Shown one piece after another: positions 9,468 through 21,130 of a stretch of 64,000 bases of DNA. The stretch is taken from NCBI RefSeq assembly GCF_042477335.2, contig NC_091246.1, positions 18,101,001-18,165,000 on the forward strand, in the 5' to 3' direction. Numbering within the stretch: the first letter of the stretch is position 1; each line of letters opens with the position of its first letter. The position numbers were made by a program, and so were the translations under genes. The DNA comes from Ovis canadensis. Taxonomy: Eukaryota > Chordata > Mammalia > Artiodactyla > Bovidae. The notes below the pieces were generated by a model. The model had not been told where the DNA came from, ran no database searches, and saw nothing but the letters and a program-made list of their open reading frames with translations.

Positions 9468-12439
9468 TTATTAGTATGTTTTTAATTTGTTTATTTTAAT
9501 AGGAGGCTAATTACTTTACAATATTGTAGTGGTTTTTGCCATACATTGGCATGAATCTGCCACAGGTGTACATGTGTTCCCCATCCTGAATCCCCATCCC
9601 TCCTCCCTCCCCATCCTATCCCTCAGGGTCATCCCAGTGCACCAGCCCTGAGCACCCTGTCTCATGTATCAAACCTGGACTGGCGATCTATTTCACATAT
9701 GATAATATACATGATTCAATGCTATTCTCTCAAATCATCCCACCCTCACCTTCTCCCATAGAAGAATCCAAAAGTCTATTATTTACATCTATGTCTCTTT
9801 TGCTGTCCCGCATATAGTGTCATTGTTACCATCTTTCTAAATTCCATATATATGTGTTAGTATACTGTATTGGTGTTTTTCTTTCTGCCTTACTTCACTC
9901 TGTATAATAGGCTCCAGTTTCATCCACCTCATTAGAACTGATTCAAATGCATTCTTTTTAAAAGCTGAGTAATATTCCACTGTGTATATATACCACAGCT
10001 TTCTTATCCATTCATCTCCCAATGGACATCTAGGTTGCCTCTGTGTCCTGGCTCTTCTAAACAGTGCTGTGATGAACATTGGGGTACACGTGTCTTTCAG
10101 TTCTGGTTTCCATTGGTGTGTATGCCCAGCAGTGGGATTGCTGGGTCATAAGGCAGTTCTAGTTCCAGTTTTTTAAGGAATCTCCACACTGTTTTCCATA
10201 GTGGCTGTACTACTTTGCATTCCCACCAACAGTGTAAGAGATTTCCCTTTTCTCTGCACCCTCTCCAGCATTTGTTTGTAGACGTTTTGATAGCAGCTAT
10301 TCTGATTGGTGTGAGATGATAACCTCATTGTGGTTTTGATTTGCATTTCTTTGATAATGAGTGATGCTGAGCATCTTTTCATGTGTTTGTTACCCATCAG
10401 TATGTTTTATTTGGAGAATTGTCTGTTTAGTTCTTTGGCCCATTTTGGATTGGGTAGTTTATTTTTCTGGAATTGAGCTGCAGGAGCTGCTTGTATATTT
10501 TTGAGATTAATTCTTTGTCAATTGCTTCACTTGCTATTATTTTCTCCCATTCTGAAGGCTCTCATTTCACCTTGCTTATAATTTCCTTCATTGTGCAAAA
10601 GCTTTTAAGTTTATAGGTCCCATTTGTTTATTTTTGCTTTTATTTCCATTACTCTGGGAGGTGGGTCATAGAGGATCCTGCTGTGATTTATGTCGGAGAG
10701 TGTTTTGCCTATGTTTTCCTCTAGGACTTTTATAGTTTCTGGTCTTACATTTAGATCTTTAATCCATTTTGAGTTTATTTTTGTGTATGGTGTTAGAACG
10801 TGTTCTAGTTTCATTCTTTTACAAGTGGTAGACCAGTTTTTCCCAGCACCACTTATTAAAGAGTTTGTCTTTTCTCCATTGTATATTCTTGCCTCCTTTG
10901 TCAAAGATAAGGTGTCCATAGGTGATGGATTTATCTCTGGGCTTTCTATTTTGTTCCATTGGTCTATTTGTCTGTCTTTGTTCCAATACCATACTGTCTT
11001 GATGACGGTAGCTTTGTAGTATAGCCTGAAGTCAGGCAGGTTGATTTCTCCAGTTCTGTTCTTCTTTCTCAAGATTGCTTTGGCTATTCAAGGTTTTTTG
11101 TATTTCCATACAAATTGTGAAATTATTTGTTCTAGTTTTCTGAAGAATACCATTGGTAATTTGATAGGGATTGCATTGAATCTATAGATTGCTTTGGGTA
11201 GTATACTCATTTTCACTATATTGATTCTTCTGATCCATGAACATGGTATATTTCTCCATCTATTTGTGTCATTGATTTTTTAAATCAGTGTTTTATAGTT
11301 TTTTATATATAGTTCTTTTGTATCTTTAGGTAGATTTATTCCCAAGTATTTTATTCTTTTTGTTGCAATGGTGAATGAAATTGTTTCCTTAATTTCTCTT
11401 TCTATTCTCTCATTGTTAGTGTATTGTAATGCAAGGGATTTCTGTGTGTTAATTTTATATCCTGCAACTTTACTATGTTCATTGATTAGCTCTAGCAATT
11501 TTCTGGTGGAGTCTTTATGGTTTTCTATGTAGAGGATTATGTCATCTGCAAACAAGTGAGAGTTTTACTTCTTCTTTTCCAATCTGGATTCCTTTTATTT
11601 CTTTTTCTTCTTTGATTGCTGTGGATAAAACTTCCAAAACTATGTTGAATAGTAGTGGTGAGAGTGGGCACCCTTGTCTTGTTCCTGACTTTAGGGGAAA
11701 TGCTTTCAATTTTTCACCATTGAAGATAATGTTTGCTGTAGGTTTATCATATATGGCTTTTATTATGTTGAGGTATGGTCCTTTTCTGCCTAATTTCTGG
11801 AGGGTTTTTATCATAAATGGATGTTGAATTTCGTCAAAGGCTTTCTCTGCATCTATTGAGATAATCATATGGTTTTTATCTTTCAATTTGTTAATGTGGT
11901 GTATCACATTGATTGATTTGCGAATATTGAAGAATCCTTGCATCCCTGAGATAAAGCCCACTTGGTTATGATGTATGATCTTTTTAATATGTTGTTGGTT
12001 TCTGTTTGCTAGAATTTTGTTAAGGATTTTTGTATCTATGTTCATCAGTGATATTGGCCTGTAGTTTTCTTTTTTTGTGGCATCTTTGTCTGGTTTTGGT
12101 CTTAGGGTGATGGTGGCCTCATAGAATGAGTTTGGACGTTTACCTTCCTCTTCAATTTTCTGGAAGAGTTTGAGTAGGATAGGTGTTAGCTCTTCTCTAA
12201 ATTTTTGGTAGAATTCAGTTGTGAAGCCATCTGGTTCTGGGCTTTTGTTTGTTGGAAGATTTCTGATTACAGTTTTGATTTTTGTGCTTGTGATGGGTCT
12301 GTTAAGATTTTCTGTTTCTTCCTGGTTCAGTTTTGGGAAGTTATACTTTTCTAAGAATTTGTCCATTTCTTCCAAGTTGTCTATTTCATTGGCATATAGT
12401 TGCTGATAGTAGTCTCTTATGATCCTTTGTATTTCTGTG
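9468..12439 (-). mobile_element. Young bovine-type L1, 2.97 kb, 5'-truncated
   Basis: Antisense L1 from its 3' UTR (TTACTTTACAATATTGTAGTGG, GAATCTGCCACAGG and CCCATCCTGAATCCCCATCC blocks near 9510-9600) through ORF2 to a point inside the reverse-transcriptase region. It is flanked by a perfect 15-bp target-site duplication, GAGTTACCTCACTTA, at 9453-9467 and 12440-12454. The older L1 is interrupted exactly at this site. Endonuclease domain and ORF1 are absent. Confidence 0.95.
9837..12375 (-). pseudogene. L1 ORF2 reverse transcriptase and C-terminus, broken
   Basis: Remnant of L1 ORF2p, the endonuclease/reverse transcriptase of the LINE-1 retrotransposon. Read on the minus strand, the main frame 12375-11542 (277 codons) shows RPISLMN (106-112), palm motif [11 protein letters not shown] (172-181) and [14 protein letters not shown] (231-244). 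The catalytic FADD is in another frame at about 11552 (11555-11280, 91 codons), so a frameshift separates motif B from the active-site motif. Further pieces follow at 11072-10611 ([18 protein letters not shown], a conserved region past the thumb), 10397-10173 and 10079-9837 ([13 protein letters not shown] and YYSAFKKN blocks). At least four frame breaks occur and the endonuclease is missing, so the copy is dead. Confidence 0.92.
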
Positions 12440-12454
12440 GAGTTACCTCACTTA

Positions 12455-12995
12455 GCATAATGCTTTCAAGGTCCATCCATGTTGTTACAGATGGCAAGAT
12501 TTCATCTCTTTTTATGACTTGGTAGTATTCTATTGTACATATATATCACATCTTTTTTATCCATTTATCTGTTGATGGGCTCTTAGGTTGTTTCCATTTC
12601 TTCATTTTTGTAAATGATGCTATGAGGAATGTAAGGGTGCATATATCTTTTCAAATTTGTGTTTCTGTATTCTTTGGATAAATATCAAGAAGTAGGTAGT
12701 TCTAGTCTTAATTTTTTGAGGCATCTCCATACTGTTTTTCATAGTGGGTGCACATTTCACATTTTTAGCAATAGCATATGAGGGTTCCCTTTTCTCCACA
12801 TCCACACCAACAGTTATTTCTTGCCTTTTTGTTAAGAGCCATTCTGACAGGTGTGAGGTGATACCTCATTGTGGTTTCATTTGCTTTTCCCTAATAATTA
12901 GTGATGTTGAATTCCTTTACCTGTGTCTCTTGGCAATCTGTATGTTGTCTTTGGAAAAATGTCTATTCAGCTCTGCTCCAAATGTCATATTTTAC
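12455..12995 (-). mobile_element. Old L1, right part of the split copy
   Basis: Continues the L1MA-like element at 9240-9467: TAGCATAATGCTTTCAAGGT, then the ATTCTATTGTACATATAT and GAGGCATCTCCATACTGTTT blocks, to about 12995. Confidence 0.8.
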
Positions 12996-13119
12996 AGATT
13001 TCCTTATTCTGAGTTTTCCGAGATATTGACTTCTAGTTACAAAACATTCCCCGTTTTGGCAGCAGGTAGCATAACTCCAAACATATACCAGAGGTAACTG
13101 ATAATTAGAAAGGAACCTA

Positions 13120-13255
13120 AAGAAAGACTAATCCCAACCTCTAAGTTTGTAAGTTCAGGAACTGATGCTCAGAGAAAGGAAATGACTTAGCTAAGGCTGC
13201 ATGTTGTGTTAGAAGTAGAAACAGGGTTGGACTCTAGTCACCTGTTTCGCCTTCT
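13120..13255 (-). mobile_element. MIR SINE, degraded
   Basis: Antisense MIR core: GATGCTCAGAGAAAGGAAAT, GACTTAGCTAAGGCTGCATG, then GAAACAGGGTTGGACTC. Confidence 0.65.
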
Positions 13256-14010
13256 TGAAATGACTGACTGCTGGTTCTCACGGATTTACATTAAGCCACT
13301 GAAATGGGTATAGCTTGGATTAAAACTTCTTGTTTCTTTTTTATAGCATTAACAGTTTTTATTCCCAGTGACAGTTAACTCTGGGGGGAAAAAACAACTT
13401 TGGGGATTAAAATTTTTTGTGTACTTTCTACAGTGTATTCAAGTGTGAAGTGGGACAAAGAGCAGAACAGGTTAGATTTGGATGCTATATGAGGAAATTC
13501 CTTGACACTTGAGCATTTTGGATTATTTAGGAAATGCCTCAGAGACTTGGCTTTCCTCTGTATTGTTGTTCTTGGTATTGCCATGAGGCCAGGGAAAGAA
13601 ACGGGCTCACAGTAATTATTTACAACAACTTTCCAGGGGGACCAGATTTTATCCTTGGTGAACAGATTTTAAGATCCCAGTCCTTCTGCCTCTTCACCCT
13701 AAGGAGGCTGGACTCTGACAGGTTACCCTCTCTCAAGGGAGCAGTGGAAGTCTCAAGGCAAGACAGTGACACAGAAGGGTAATTACAGTCTTTAGACAGA
13801 ATAGGGTTATGCTTAATTAACAGAGTTGCTTGGTTCCCAAGGATTCAACACTTGCACAACTTTTTCTACAGATTAAAAGGAAGAAAGCAGACATTTCTAA
13901 GTCTAGGAGGATGTTCGGAAGTCTTTCTTGGGCCTATAATTTTAAGAGGGCTGTGTGGTTAAATGCAAATGAATGAGCTCAGCCCTCTTGAACTCTGACC
14001 TTCCAGGAAG
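13256..14010. other. Unique stretch, no gene
   Basis: Mixed-composition sequence. Short open frames on both strands (13375-13584, 13534-13782) have no domain or coding bias that would support them. Confidence 0.4.
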
Positions 14011-14115
14011 CAGAAAGAAACTGTTTCGTAGACAAGGAAACAGGCATGGAGGGGAGGTGACTAGCCAAGGCCACAGAACTGGTAAGGAAGTCAAGCCTGA
14101 GCCATAAAATCTTAG
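14011..14115 (-). mobile_element. MIR SINE, partial
   Basis: Antisense MIR: GACAAGGAAACAGGCATGGA, GGTGACTAGCCAAGGCCACA and AACTGGTAAGGAAGTCA. Confidence 0.7.
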
Positions 14116-14941
14116 CGGCTACTTTTGCTTCCACAATCACCAAGATGCATTTCCTGGTGTTTTCTTTCTTAACCTCTAGATAATCAAAGAAAGCATCCAG
14201 TATAGTCACAGTAGGATTCTGCCTGTTTTTGTTTTTGTTTTAGTTTTTTTTTTTTTTTTTGCCAAAAGGTGTAAATCCATTTTGTTTTTCCATATCTGAG
14301 GCAAAATGGACTCCATCCTTCATTCCTCTGCCAAAGGCTACCTCCTGGTAAATGTCTCATTCCCCCCTGTGCTAGGTTTCTCCCCTTTTAAATCTTCAGA
14401 TCATTCTGTGTTTACAAACTCTATATTTATATTAGGTCTGCTCTGGATTTTCAGGGTCTGGCATCCAGTAAAGGCTCAATAAATGCTGGCTGTAATGAAT
14501 TCAGGCTGCCCTGAGCGAAGCAGTGGCACAGTGAGCACTGTGAGACAGCAGAGTTCTCATGGATTCCATGATGCTCCTTCCTCTTGCAGCCACTGGATCC
14601 AAGTGACATATCCATAGCCCCATATGGGAGAGGTAGATAGGCCCTAGGCTCAGGCACAGGAGGCACTTGCTTAGCTCCTCTACTGTTAATGGGCAGGACA
14701 ACCCTGCTCCTCCATGCTCTAAGCTGCCTGGAAATCTTCTAGCCTATAATCCTTCTTAGATTTCAAGTGTACAGCTTTCAGTTCCTCTTCCCTTTAGAGG
14801 GCTAGGCTTGGCTTTGGGGACAACATGCCCCATATTCTCTCTGAATAAAATAAAATTAATAGCCTTTGCCCAATATCACTTGCCACTTATCAATTCCTCC
14901 TTTTAAATATATATATTACATTTTCTTGCTATTTTTAAAAT
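14116..14941. other. Unique stretch with T tract and L2/MIR tail
   Basis: A 17-T run lies at 14244-14260. The L2/MIR 3' end (GGCATCCAGTAAAGGCTCAATAAATG) is recognisable at about 14455-14495. No gene is supported. Confidence 0.45.
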
Positions 14942-15152
14942 TGGGCTTCCCTGGTGGCTCAGACAGAAAAGAATCTGCCTGCAATGTGGGAGACCTGGGT
15001 TTGATCCCTAGGTTGGGAAGATCCCTTGGAGGATGGCACGGCAACCCACTCCAATATTCTTGCCTGGAAAATCCCCATGGACAGAGGAACCTGGCAGGCT
15101 ATAGTCCATGGAGTCACAAAGAGTTGGACATGACTGAGCAACTAAGCACACA
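14942..15152 (+). mobile_element. Bov-tA SINE
   Basis: Sense Bov-tA: tRNA-like head GGGCTTCCCTGGTGGCTCAG at 14943, body, and BovB-derived tail ending in GACTGAGCAACTAAGCACAC. Confidence 0.9.
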
Positions 15153-15164
15153 CATCTATAATTA

Positions 15165-15300
15165 CCCTGTGGAGCAATTTTGCACCCATTTTACATATGG
15201 GAAAGTCAAGGATTGCTGAGGTAAACTAATGTGCTGAAATAAGCACCCTAGTAAGAACAGGGACTCAAACCTGGAACACTTGACTTCAAATCTCATGTTT
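15165..15300 (-). mobile_element. MIR SINE
   Basis: Antisense MIR: CCCATTTTACATATGGGAAA, CCTAGTAAGAACAGGGACTC and AAACCTGGAACACTTGACTT. Confidence 0.7.
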
Positions 15301-15974
15301 TCCTCACTTGGGAAGAGGGACCGTATCTCATGCACTTTGTAATCTATGTAGTGTTTCATAAAAAGGCCTATCCCTTACTGAATAGAATGAAAGTCCTTTC
15401 CTATTGATAGAAGCCAGCTGCACAAATCATACCTAAGAAGCACCGTGAGTTGTGGACCAGGGCTTGACTATATCCATTTTCTGTATATCTACTGCTAACC
15501 TTCTGGGGCCAGTAAACCTTTCACCAATGGTTCAAAAAGAAGAATTTCAAATTCTAACAGGTCTATAAACCTTATCTGTGAGCTTGAGGCTGGGAAACTA
15601 TTTTCCTAAAATATTTGCACCTCACATTGAAATTCTTCCACTCCTTATACTTTGATTTATTCTTCTTTCTTTATTAACTCATTTGGTAAATATTTATTGT
15701 TTACTATGTGCCAAGTACAACTCAAGGCACTTCATCGCATCTCATCCTTCACCTTCATTCATTCATTCCTCTCTTAAGTCACTTGTTAACGGTGTAAAAG
15801 GCACAGGTTTTCATTTGTTGTACATTTTATTGAACTACCTCTGGAATAATTAGGGAAGAAAGAAATATAGCAGCAGTTTTCCCAACCAGCCCCAAGTACC
15901 TGCCCCACTGGGTGAGGAGGGGACAATCAGGGTCAAATGCATACAGCAGTAAGAAAAGTTGAGTTTCAGCCATG
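15301..15974. other. Mostly unique stretch
   Basis: A weak antisense MIR/L2 match lies at about 15656-15760 (AATATTTATTGTTTACTATG, TGCCAAGTACAACTCAAGG). The rest is unassigned. Confidence 0.4.
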
Positions 15975-16100
15975 ACTTTTACAGATTGTGTGGTGTCAGG
16001 AAACCATTTACCCTCTCAAGAGTCTCAGTTTTATCCTGTGCAAAATGGGGATTACTGTGTAGATCTGTGGAGGATCATATGGGAATTTAAGTAAAAGTGT
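15975..16100 (+). mobile_element. MIR SINE
   Basis: Sense MIR: AGTCTCAGTTTTATCCTGTG, CAAAATGGGGATTACTGTG, then the GGATCATATGGGAATTTAAG tail. Confidence 0.7.
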
Positions 16101-16973
16101 CTATTCTAGCAAAGGGCTCACTGTGGCCAAAGTTCTCAGCACATGAGCTGATGATGTCAGTCCCCAAGCAGCTTTCTTCCTGCCAACACCACCAGGCAGG
16201 CGGTTCAGAGGCATCTTGACAACATTGGGCAGCACATGATCTCCCCTAGTCACCTCGGGGAGGCTGAGATGCAGGGTTATGTTAGGGCAAAACACAGTCC
16301 AATCACAGCCTTTGTCTTTATCAGCCTGAGCAGCAGCACAGTCTCGGAGCACAAGGCGGTGACATTCCAATTCCCTGACTGAACACTTAAGGAAGGGGGT
16401 TCCTGGAAAGAGATGAGGGTGGGAGGGGGCTGACTGGCAGATCTGCAGCCTTTTCTGCTCCCCTTGCACTTCCCTTTCAGCAGTTGCCTGTTTCCCAGGC
16501 CTCTTCTGGAAAGGAGCTGAGCTGCTATCATTTTTCTGATTCTGAAGCAGGTGGGGGTAGGAGGAGTGTGATTTGCTTCCATGTTCTTCCCTGGGAGATG
16601 CACTTTTGGGCTCACAGGAAATACAATGGTTTCCACATGCATGGAGTTTGGCCAATTCCCAGATGTCTAGGACTCAGAATGGAATTTTCAGGAAAGCAAG
16701 GCATTCCTGCCCTTTGAAGCTTCCATCCTGTTTTCCACCTGTGTGTACAGCAGTGTGGGTGCTCAGGCTCAGTATGTGTGCTGAATGAAAGCAAGAGTTC
16801 TCATCTGGGAAGAGTCACAGGAAAACAGTCCCTTCACCTACTGCCAGACACTATTGCAATTTCCCTCTGGTCTAGTCTGGGGTTGAAAATGTGTTCAGTC
16901 AGTTATAAACTCACCCAGTAAACACCATTTTCAACAAACCATGAACAGTGCACTCTGTCCTTGCCCTTGAGGA
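16101..16973. other. Unique stretch, GC-moderate
   Basis: No repeat recognised. The minus-strand frame 16655-16101 is the longest open frame outside any repeat, but it opens with TTG rather than ATG and has no recognisable domain, so it is not called as a gene. Confidence 0.4.
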
Positions 16974-17115
16974 GCTGCTGCTGCTGCAGCTGCTGCTGTG
17001 TCGCTTCAGTCGTGTCCAACTCTGTGCAACCCCATGGACAGCAGCCCACCAGGCTCCTCTGTCCACGGGATTCTCTAGGCAAGAATACTGGAGTGGGTTG
17101 CCATGTCCTTCTTCC
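16974..17115 (-). mobile_element. Bov-A SINE monomer
   Basis: Antisense single Bov-A unit with an expanded (GCT)n tail at 16974-17000 and the conserved ACTGGAGTGGGTTGCCATGTC end. Confidence 0.85.
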
Positions 17116-17530
17116 ACTGGATGAGCTAACAAGACATATCTCCTAGAAGGGGTGGGAGGGTCACTTTATACTTCTGTAATGGAAACAATCAGTGGAAACC
17201 TCCAATGATGAAAACATCTTTGTCTTCCTCATGCATTGTCAGCTCATCCCATAAAGCTTGAAGCTCTCACATAGGTCTTTGGGACAGTGGGTGAGGGAAC
17301 CTGACCTTGAGGTTTTTATCCCTCTGAAATGGGACACACGATCTCAACTCTCTCAGTTTCTGTGTAATCACAGGAAAAAAAAATTTAAGTCAGTTTCCCC
17401 ATATGCAAAAGGGAAAGAGTATTAGTTTCATACTTTTCAGGTAAGGATGGAACCAGGAGGGTGCCTTGTAAAATGCTCTAACACGTTGGTTATTAGCGCT
17501 ATGGCCAAAAAAACCTCATTGCAAACCAGT
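17116..17530. other. Mostly unique, possible MIR scrap
   Basis: A MIR-like CAGTTTCCCCATATGCAAAA block lies at about 17390-17410. Otherwise nothing is supported. Confidence 0.35.
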
Positions 17531-17680
17531 GACCATTTGTGGAAACTACCCTTTATTGATTGGATGTCCTTGAGCAAATTACAAGAACTCGCTGCACCTC
17601 AGTTTCCTCTTTCGTAAATTGGAAGCTACCTTGTCTGTTGGAATGCAAGATTGAAAATAACGCCCAGCACGGTGTCCACC
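17531..17680 (+). mobile_element. MIR SINE, degraded
   Basis: Sense MIR blocks: TGTCCTTGAGCAAATTACAA, CACCTCAGTTTCCTCTTTCG and TAAATTGGAAGC. It abuts CpG island 1. Confidence 0.6.
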
Positions 17681-17779
17681 ACATGCATGGCGCTCAGGCG
17701 GTGGTTTGCTCCCCTGCACCATGCCTGGAACTCATTTCCCCATGCAAGACTGAGTGACTAGCATTTTCCAAATCTGCTC

Positions 17780-18620
17780 GATGCCCTGCCGTCCAACTGC
17801 CTCTTGCGCCGCTCCCTGCCACACCCGCAGCTCCATGACGTGCAGACTTGGAGAAATCTGCGACGGAGGGAAGCAACTACCAGGCCCGCGCCCGCCCGCC
17901 TGCCAGCACACGCGCGCCGGGGCAGCCGCCGGGAGCAGCGTCTGCTAGTTACCTTTCACCTAGTTCAGCCGGCTAGCCGCGCTGGGTAACTCGAGGGCAA
18001 ACGCGAAACCCAGTGCGCCTGCGCACAGCTCGCTCCCGGTCGCAGTTGGGTGGCCAGAGCATTTATTTTCTGCTGGTTTCCGTTCCCTTCTGAAATGAAG
18101 GGTATGGGCTTTGCAGATGTGCGCTAATATCTGGGTCTGTAAGGGGCTAGGCACAATCTCAGACTAGGGAGGGGGATGGTGGCGACCGAGGCCCCCTGAG
18201 CCGTCACCCCTCGTGCATCTCCCTGCCTCGGCGGACTCCTCTTAATTTCTCATCCACCTCCTATCAGATATCTTCACGTTCCACCTTCTACATCTGGCCG
18301 CGATTCAGCTCTGTCCTCTCAGTTCATCGTTTTCCTCAAAACGCGGTTAGGAAAGGAGTCCTGGGCTTCTGAATGGAGCACACGCCCGCGGAAAAGCCAC
18401 ATAGGCACAAAGTTAATGTTCCCAGTTCTGTCAGGGAGGGGCCCGAACCTAACAACAGGTTTGAAGTGAAAAGGAACACATTCTTTTTTTTTTTTTTTTT
18501 TCCACTTCTCAAATGGCTCTGTTGAAGACGGCCGAGACCGCCGCGAGTCTCGGGGTTACTACCGGGCACCGGGCGGGGCGTGCGCGGCGCTGGGGGAGGG
18601 AAAGACTTCCAGCTCAGAAA
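17780..18620. promoter_or_regulatory. CpG island 1, probable promoter
   Basis: GC-rich block with dense CpG, in contrast to the CpG-poor flanks. The densest parts are 17795-18050, 18178-18235 and 18525-18600. The NRF1-type palindrome GCGCCTGCGC is at 18015-18024 and a CRE-like TGACGT at 17836-17841. There is no clear TATA box, which fits a dispersed housekeeping-type start. On the minus strand AAG|GTAACT (junction 17953/17952) is a good splice-donor match just downstream of the NRF1 site, so a minus-strand first exon at roughly 18.0-17.95 kb is plausible. No known protein start is recognised on either strand. An 18-T run (18484-18501) separates the 3' CpG cluster. Unmethylated-promoter status is inferred from CpG retention. 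Confidence 0.7.
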
Positions 18621-19388
18621 CCGCAGTCGCAGAAATGTTTTTAATCATCTAAAGAGGTTTTCAGTTCCCAATCACACAATCTCGTCGACGGTTTTCAGGG
18701 GTCCTTGTTGTCTCTTCTGCTCCAGGGATCCTCCCTCTCTGACATCCCACCGACTTAGGAGCAGGGAACATGATCTAGGATATAAAACAAGAATCAGATG
18801 TGTGCAAAACAAAAAACCCAAAACCCTTTTCTTCCTGTGGTCTGATCCCCTTGCTTCCTTCCTCTGGTTGTTGTAGTTTTGTACAACCCCCAAAGAGTGA
18901 AGGCCAACCAGGGTTTGTCCAGGCTCTCCCACCGACCGGAGTGATTTAAAATAAGCCTGTTTCTCTCTCCAGGATGGGTATCTTCTCATGTAAGATGTAA
19001 GGGTTAGCCCTCATGGTCCCCCTGGCCCTGCAACATTAAAGTTTAGGTGAGGAGTCCTAAGATTTTCAATTCCCTAATGTCATGTCTCGTCCATTTCAGA
19101 TAGTATCAGCAGGGAATGCTGTTTAAGAGAACTACCATCAGAGTTACAAGGTTGTTCCATGACTGGACATTTTGAGGTTTTCTAGGTTTCTTGAAAGGTT
19201 GTGCAACTCTCTCAAGACACGACATTTAAGGTTAAGTACTTAGATCATTTCCTCTATGTACTAATAGACATGAGAGCACCTCCCCCTAATTATCTTTCTT
19301 TGACTCTGCCTTTGCCTCCAGCACAGTGTATAATGCAGCCAGTTTATTCTCTTACTGAATAAAAGAAAATTTGTGGCTAGCAGGGATA
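18621..19388. other. Unique stretch downstream of CpG island 1
   Basis: No repeat or known exon recognised. Open frames at 18580-18876 (+) and 18672-18989 (-) overlap each other and show no domain. Confidence 0.4.
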
Positions 19389-19399
19389 AGGGTCTTCTG

Positions 19400-19616
19400 T
19401 GTGTGTGTGTGTGTGTGCTCAGTTGTGTCTGACTCTTGGTGACCCCATGGACTGTAACCTGCCAGGCTTCTCTGTCCTTTGAATTTTTCAGGAAAGAATA
19501 CTGGACTGGGTTGCCATTTCCTCCTCTAGGCAATCATCCCAAGCCAAGTACCAAACCAGTGTCTCCTGCGTCGACAGGCAGATTCTTTACCACTGTGCCA
19601 CTTGGGAAGCCCCAGA
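19400..19616 (-). mobile_element. Bov-tA SINE with (GT)n tail
   Basis: Antisense Bov-tA whose 3' tail is now an expanded (GT)n of about 20 bp (19398-19418). The flanks share GGGTCTTCTG / GGGTCTTTTG (19390-19399 and 19618-19627), a target-site duplication with one mismatch. Confidence 0.87.
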
Positions 19617-19800
19617 GGGGTCTTTTGCTTTCATTTTAATGTGAATAGATTTTTAAAACTCATGAGCAGATAAATGTATCACATGAAAAAAAAGTGAAGG
19701 CAGAACACAGAGAAACCATTAAAACAGTGTTGATCTGATAAACCCTAAATGAGTCTATACATTTTAACAGAGATTAGTATAAAGTCCAACACTCAGTTTA

Positions 19801-19982
19801 TTATTTTTTTATTTTTCATATAAATTTATTTATTTAAATTGGAGGTTAATTACTTTACAATATTGTATTGGTTTTGCCATACATCAACATGAATCTGCCA
19901 CAGGTATACACGTGTTCCCCATCCTGAACCCCCATCCCTCCTCCCTCCCCGTACCATCCCTCTGGGTCACCTCAGCAGCACC
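19801..19982 (-). mobile_element. Young bovine-type L1 3' end
   Basis: Antisense terminus of about 180 bp (TTACTTTACAATATTGTATT, GAATCTGCCACAGG, CCATCCCTCCTCCCTCCCC). Possible 7-bp duplication CAGTTTA at 19794-19800 and 19983-19989. Confidence 0.88.
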
Positions 19983-20069
19983 CAGTTTAAAAAAAACTTA
20001 CTGACATACTTTATGTGGAGGATGGAAATAAAGTACCAATAAGTATATAGCTCCTTTATATCTCTACCT

Positions 20070-20232
20070 TATGTAATCCCTATAAAAATACTGTGCGTTA
20101 AATGGGTACAAAGTAATGGTTTCCATTTTGCCAAGGAAGAAATAGGCTAAGACAGGTTGAACATCTGGCCCAAGGTCACACAATTAGCATGTGATAAAAC
20201 GAAATCTGGGTTCCTAAGACCAGGCCTTTTGC
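20070..20232 (-). mobile_element. MIR SINE
   Basis: Antisense MIR: CCATTTTGCCAAGGAAGAAA, CTGGCCCAAGGTCACACAAT and TAGCATGTGATAAAACG. Confidence 0.75.
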
Positions 20233-20339
20233 TTTAGGAGTGCTTGTGTGTGCTTATACATGTGTATTCAGGCACACATGGAGGTGGCGGTGTGGAGAAG
20301 TGCTGAGAACAGATTTGATTGGCGATAGACAAGAGGAGT

Positions 20340-20567
20340 GGCATTTATAATAATTATTATTATAGCTGATATTTATTGAACTTTACAATGTTCCAGGGAG
20401 TGCATTAGCACCTTTCATGCATGAATTCATTAATTCTTTTAACAGCCTTGTAAGGTGCATAATATTATTGTCTCTTTTTGAGCAACCAAGGAAACTGGGA
20501 CCTAAAAAAGAGTTGCCCAAGTTCTCACAGGAAGTGGTGAAGCAAGGATTCACCCTGGGACTGATTC
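20340..20567 (-). mobile_element. MIR SINE, near full length
   Basis: Antisense MIR over most of its length: GCTGATATTTATTGAACTTT, GCATGAATTCATTAATTCTT, TAACAGCCTTGTAAGGTGCA, GAAACTGGGACC and CACAGGAAGTGGTGAAGCAA. Confidence 0.82.
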
Positions 20568-20914
20568 CAAAGCTCAAGGAGGTCCTTTGTTCTATGGGTT
20601 TCTCTTGGCTGAAAACTCAGGATGAACGAGCAATGAATGTGGATTCAAGGAGCCAAAGGGACCCCAGGTGGTGTGACTAGAAATTCAGGGTAAAGAATGA
20701 AGTGAAGGGTCCTTCTCTCCTGTGTGGTGGTCATAGGTTACCTGAAAGGCTGAGCTCAGATCTGGGCACCATCTATGAAGACATGGACACTTACCATAAG
20801 ACGACAGTCAGGAGCTTAGGGTTTATCCAAGATGAAGGAGGAGCTGCGTTTGGCTCCTCTGACCTTGGCCACCACCTTGGTACCTTCTACATTCCCAAGG
20901 CCAGGTGCAATATA
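20568..20914. other. Unique stretch
   Basis: No gene or repeat recognised. The open frame at 20702-20917 has no domain. Confidence 0.35.
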
Positions 20915-21130
20915 TGAGGCAATGTGGTGCAGTGACAACTGCAAGGGATTCTGAGTTAAACTCACATAGTTCTGACTCTGTTTATCCCTTCCCAGCTAGA
21001 TCATTTTTAGTATATTCCTTAGCTTCTCTGAGCCTCAGTTTCCCCAGTTATAAAGTGAGGAGAAGCAGACCTTCCTTGTAGCCTTGCTAAGAGAATTTAC
21101 TGAGATAATGTGTGCTTAGCAACCGTCCTC
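20915..21130 (+). mobile_element. MIR SINE, near full length
   Basis: Sense MIR: GGCAATGTGGTGCAGTGAC start, CCTTAGCTTCTCTGAGCCTC, AGTTTCCCCAGTTATAAAGT and the GCTAAGAGAATTTACTGAG end. Confidence 0.75.

Noticed and set aside
16101..16655. 184-codon minus-strand frame, longest outside repeats
   Set aside because: It opens with TTG, has no early ATG in frame, shows no domain or splice context, and overlaps another open frame.
17804..17989. Short frames within CpG island 1
   Set aside because: Several overlapping frames on both strands are a composition effect. None matches a known protein start.
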